Below, piece after piece: positions 22,130 through 24,623 of a stretch of 24,623 bases of DNA (position 1 is the stretch's first letter; each line of letters starts with the position of its first letter). Source of the stretch: Acidithiobacillus_B sp049965315 (lineage in GTDB: Bacteria; Pseudomonadota; Gammaproteobacteria; Acidithiobacillales; Acidithiobacillaceae); assembly GCF_049965315.1 (NCBI RefSeq), contig NZ_JBMFWL010000029.1:1-24623 (forward strand), read 5' to 3'. The notes below the pieces were generated by a model. That model was not told the DNA's origin and searched no databases. It saw only the letters and a program-made list of their open reading frames with translations. The translations under genes and the position numbers were made by a program.

Positions 22130-22984
22130 ATGAATGCAACAGTTATCGTACGGCAGACCCGATCCATTGAGCGGATCGTGAGCGGTCGACCTACTTCCGA
22201 CGGGGCCGGCGTGAAACTCCTTCGCCTCTTCGCGGGCGATCTGCAGAAACGTCTCGACCCCTTTCTGATGCTTGATCTCTTCGGCAGCGAAAACCCCGAC
22301 GATTACATCGCGGGCTTTCCCGATCATCCTCACCGCGGCTTCGAAACCATCACCTACATGCTGGCCGGTCGCATGCGGCATCACGATAGTGCCGGCCACG
22401 AAGGAATCCTAGAAAGGGGCGGGGTGCAGTGGATGATTGCCGGTCGCGGGGTGATCCACTCGGAAATCCCGCAACAGGTTGCGGGCCGGATGGCCGGTTT
22501 TCAGCTATGGCTGAACCTGCCTGCGGCGGACAAAATGCGCGAACCCTGGTATCGCGATTTTCAGGCCGCGGACGTACCGCATGTCGGCTGCGCCGATGAC
22601 GTCGGGATCACGGTCATAGCCGGTCGCTGTTGTGGAGTGCAAGGCGCGGTGGAGCGCCCCGTGACCGAGCCGCTGATCCTCGATCTCCATCTGCCCCAGG
22701 GAGTCACTTTTCTGCAGGAGGTTCCGGCCGGGCATCACGCTTTTCTGGTGCCCCATCAAGGCAGGGTCGAAATTGCGGGTCAGCAGGTACCCGAGGGCCA
22801 ACTCGCCATTCTTGGCAATGACGGGGACGGCGTGCAGATCACCGCACAGTCGGAGAGTAGCGTTCTGCTGGTGGCCGGCAAGCCTCTGGGAGAACCTATC
22901 GCGCAATACGGTCCTTTCGTGATGAACAATGCGGAGCAGTTAGAACAAGCCCTCCAAGATTATCGCGCCGGCCGCCTGGCCTAA
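22130..22984 (+). CDS. Pirin-family protein
   Basis: This is a 284-residue bicupin of the pirin family; the E. coli YhhW homologue has quercetin 2,3-dioxygenase activity. The metal site of the N-terminal cupin is complete: His66 and His68 in FPDHPHRGFETITYML, and His110 and Glu112 in GRGVIHSE. The C-terminal cupin and a final helix EQLEQALQDYRAGRLA are present. The ATG at 22130 follows AAGGAG. It is the first gene of pirin-wrbA-yceI under the HxlR-type operators, which suggests action on quinones or flavonoid-like electrophiles. That role is inferred from the neighbours. Confidence 0.93.
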   Translation: MNATVIVRQTRSIERIVSGRPTSDGAGVKLLRLFAGDLQKRLDPFLMLDLFGSENPDDYIAGFPDHPHRGFETITYMLAGRMRHHDSAGHEGILERGGVQWMIAGRGVIHSEIPQQVAGRMAGFQLWLNLPAADKMREPWYRDFQAADVPHVGCADDVGITVIAGRCCGVQGAVERPVTEPLILDLHLPQGVTFLQEVPAGHHAFLVPHQGRVEIAGQQVPEGQLAILGNDGDGVQITAQSESSVLLVAGKPLGEPIAQYGPFVMNNAEQLEQALQDYRAGRLA

Positions 22985-23021
22985 TGAGATCGGCATTTGT
23001 AGTCAATAGAAGGAGATGACA

Positions 23022-23621
23022 ATGAGCAACATTCTGGTGCTGTACCACAGCCTGTGGGGTCATGTAGAGCAGATGGCCGAGGCCGAGGCCGAAGGTGCTC
23101 GCTCGGTAGCGGGGGTGAACGTGACCCTGAAACGAGTTCCCGAGAGCCTCGATGCCGAAAAGCAGGCCGCCCTGCACGTCAAGGCGCAGGCCGCGCCCGA
23201 AGCCGATCCCCACGAATTGGGCGAGTATGACGCAATCCTGTTCGGTACTCCGACTCGATTTGGCAACATGAGCGGTCAGATGCGCAATTTCCTCGACCGC
23301 ACCGGTGAGCTCTGGCAAAAAGGCGCGTTGGTGGGAAAAGTCGGTAGCGTGTTTGTCAGCACCGCCACGCAGCACGGCGGTCAGGAGAGCACCATCCTGA
23401 GTTTTCACCCCTTTTTATTCCATCAGGGCATGATCGTCGTCGGCGTGCCGTATTCCTGCCCGGAGCTGAGCAACATGGAAGAAATCTCCGGCGGCACTCC
23501 TTACGGTGCCAGTACTCTGGCCAGGGTTGACGGCAGCCGCCAGCCCTCGGCCAATGAGTTGGCCATCGCCCGTTTTCAGGGCCGCCATGTGGCGGAAATC
23601 ACGCAACGGCTGTTTTCTTGA
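23022..23621 (+). CDS. wrbA: NAD(P)H:quinone oxidoreductase WrbA
   Basis: This is a 199-residue flavodoxin-like FMN enzyme that reduces quinones by two electrons and so avoids semiquinone radicals. Landmarks are ILVLYHSLWGHVEQMAEA (4-21, phosphate-binding), the FMN loop GTPTRFGNMSGQMRNFLDRTG and the later TQHGGQESTILS. The length equals E. coli WrbA (198). AAGGAG lies 6 bases before the ATG at 23022; an ATG two codons earlier touches the ribosome site and is unlikely. It begins 37 bases after pirin and ends 17 bases before yceI. Confidence 0.95.
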   Translation: MSNILVLYHSLWGHVEQMAEAEAEGARSVAGVNVTLKRVPESLDAEKQAALHVKAQAAPEADPHELGEYDAILFGTPTRFGNMSGQMRNFLDRTGELWQKGALVGKVGSVFVSTATQHGGQESTILSFHPFLFHQGMIVVGVPYSCPELSNMEEISGGTPYGASTLARVDGSRQPSANELAIARFQGRHVAEITQRLFS

Positions 23622-23638
23622 CGCAAAGGAGATCCCCC

Positions 23639-24274
23639 ATGTTTCCTCGTTACCTCTCGTCACCCTTGCTGGGCGCCACGCTCTCTCTGGGTCTTGTCGG
23701 GACAGCCGTAGCTGCGCCCCCATCTTATGTACCGTTGAACGGCAATCCCAACGGGACCTACCGCATTGATGCCCAGCATACCAATGTCTTCTTTACCATT
23801 GGTCACGTGGGGATCGCGCAGTTCACCGGCCGCTTCGATCGGATCTCGGGAACCTACACATTCAATGGGCGTCACCCGCAGCGGGACAAGGTGGATATCA
23901 CCATCCCAGCGGCGAGCATCAACACCAATTTTGCCCTGCGCGATGAACATTTGCGCAGCAAAGAATTTTTTGACGTGAAAAGGTATCCAAACATTACCTT
24001 TGTCGGCACACGGTACACACCGGACGGGGCGCATGGCGGCACCTTGAGGGGGAATCTGACTCTGCACGGGGTTAGCAAGCCTGTGGTTTTTTTGGTGCGC
24101 GAAGTGGGTGCCGGCGAGGTCTCTTACCTACCCAAACCCTGGGGAGGATATCTTTCGGGCTTTGTCGCAACGACCACGATTCATCGTTCCGATTTTGGGA
24201 TGACGGCCTATCTCCCCGAAGGGCTATCCAACGCCATCCACATCGAAGTGGAAGTCGAGGGAGTCAAGGAGTAG
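23639..24274 (+). CDS. YceI-family periplasmic lipid-binding protein
   Basis: This is a 211-residue secreted lipocalin-like protein. A signal peptide (about 1-25, ending AVA) precedes the YceI domain, which binds isoprenoid chains such as ubiquinone-type lipids in its barrel. Family blocks include YRIDAQHTNVFFTIGHVGIAQFTGRF, the HLRSKEFFDVKRYPNITF segment, LTLHGVSKPVVF, and TTTIHRSDFGM. AAAGGAG lies 6-7 bases before the ATG. Its place after pirin and wrbA supports a quinone-linked function. No clear terminator follows. Confidence 0.92.
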   Translation: MFPRYLSSPLLGATLSLGLVGTAVAAPPSYVPLNGNPNGTYRIDAQHTNVFFTIGHVGIAQFTGRFDRISGTYTFNGRHPQRDKVDITIPAASINTNFALRDEHLRSKEFFDVKRYPNITFVGTRYTPDGAHGGTLRGNLTLHGVSKPVVFLVREVGAGEVSYLPKPWGGYLSGFVATTTIHRSDFGMTAYLPEGLSNAIHIEVEVEGVKE

Positions 24275-24302
24275 TTGCGCCTGAGTACGGTCAAAGAGGT
24301 TG

Positions 24303-24623
24303 ATGGCTTGGGGTGCGCTGACGATCACGTTGCGTGAGGGTCTGAGGGTAAACCCCCTCGAGGAACGTGAACAAAGGCTCCTGTTGGGGGAATGTCACCT
24401 TCCGACCAAGAAAAGGACCTCGCCAGTGTGCCACAACCTTCTGCATGATCCCAAAATATTTCAGTTGTTGTACCGTGTTGATGAAGCCCTTGCCGAAGAA
24501 ACCAGGACCACTCGGTGTGCCTGTGGTGGGAAGTGGCATCGGGCGGACTACCTGAATCCCCCCGAGTTTTGTGGAGGGCTTTATTCGTTCCTCATGCTGC
24601 TTTTGAGGTCGGCAGTTTCAACT
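24303..24623 (+). CDS. Unknown zinc-ribbon-like ORF cut by right edge
   Basis: From the ATG at 24303 a frame stays open for 107 codons to the right edge, so its end is not visible. The middle reads LLHDPKIFQLLYRVDEALAEE followed by TTRCACGGKWHRADY. The CxCGG...HxADY pattern is what I recall from a widespread family of small uncharacterised proteins often seen near transposons, where it continues PRKPRGG and a second Cys pair. Here that continuation is lost after HRADY, and SF with Cys-Cys appears only in another frame, so the copy may be decayed. AAGAGG lies 3 bases before the ATG. An 82-codon frame on the minus strand (24539-24291) overlaps it and looks less protein-like. Confidence 0.4.
   Translation, partial: MAWGALTITLREGLRVNPLEEREQRLLLGECHLPTKKRTSPVCHNLLHDPKIFQLLYRVDEALAEETRTTRCACGGKWHRADYLNPPEFCGGLYSFLMLLLRSAVST

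Noticed and set aside
24291..24539. 82-codon minus-strand frame near the right edge
   Set aside because: It has no ribosome site or known motif and overlaps the plus-strand frame that carries the CxCGG...HRADY pattern.

Overview
The window is a GC-rich, gene-dense piece of a Gram-negative proteobacterial chromosome. LpxH (lipid A synthesis), a TonB-type protein, lipoproteins with lipoboxes and an OmpA-like protein all require an outer membrane. The mix of FeoAB, XseA, RlmB and DusA fits a beta/gamma/Acidithiobacillia-type genome. An acidophile such as Acidithiobacillus is my best guess, but the genus is inference only.

Layout. (1) Bases 1-464: the 5' end of an IS110-family transposase runs off the left edge on the minus strand. 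Behind it is a structured non-coding stretch, where an IS110-group element would carry its bridge RNA. (2) 465-1655: a TonB-like protein and a small membrane protein, closed by a hairpin. (3) 1662-3530: a thioredoxin and xseA, divergent around a 7-bp palindrome. (4) 3590-9668: a tight plus-strand cluster feoA-feoB-ppi-lpxH-P-type ATPase behind a promoter with a Fur-box-like sequence. The ATPase is broken by a +1 shift at a run of five C. (5) 15911-9572, minus strand: an AI-2E-type permease, then a Q-rich coiled-coil protein, a Gly-zipper/OmpA lipoprotein, an unknown protein, rlmB, tatD, a PhnP-like hydrolase and dusA. Most junctions from the OmpA gene onward overlap or nearly abut.

(6) 16026-18657, plus strand: a complete Mn/Zn-type ABC importer (binding protein, ATPase, permease) behind a good promoter whose start region carries a 13-bp palindrome. 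(7) 18827-20399: a Bax-inhibitor-1/YccA membrane protein, a YbjQ-like protein and a DUF3568-like lipoprotein. (8) 20402-21457: the frameshifted relic of an MNT-type nucleotidyltransferase followed by an intact vapBC toxin-antitoxin pair. (9) 21655-24274: an HxlR regulator divergent from pirin, wrbA and yceI, with two TACT...AGTA palindromes between them, which looks like a self-contained quinone/electrophile response locus. (10) 24303-24623: an open reading frame running off the right edge with a CxCGG...HRADY zinc-ribbon-like motif.

Regions 1, 8 and 10 are the accessory parts; the rest is housekeeping plus metal uptake. I found no tRNA, rRNA or CRISPR array. The least explained signals are the paired stem-loops behind the IS110 transposase, the paired HxlR-locus palindromes, the palindrome at the metal transporter promoter, and the broken ATPase in an iron operon.
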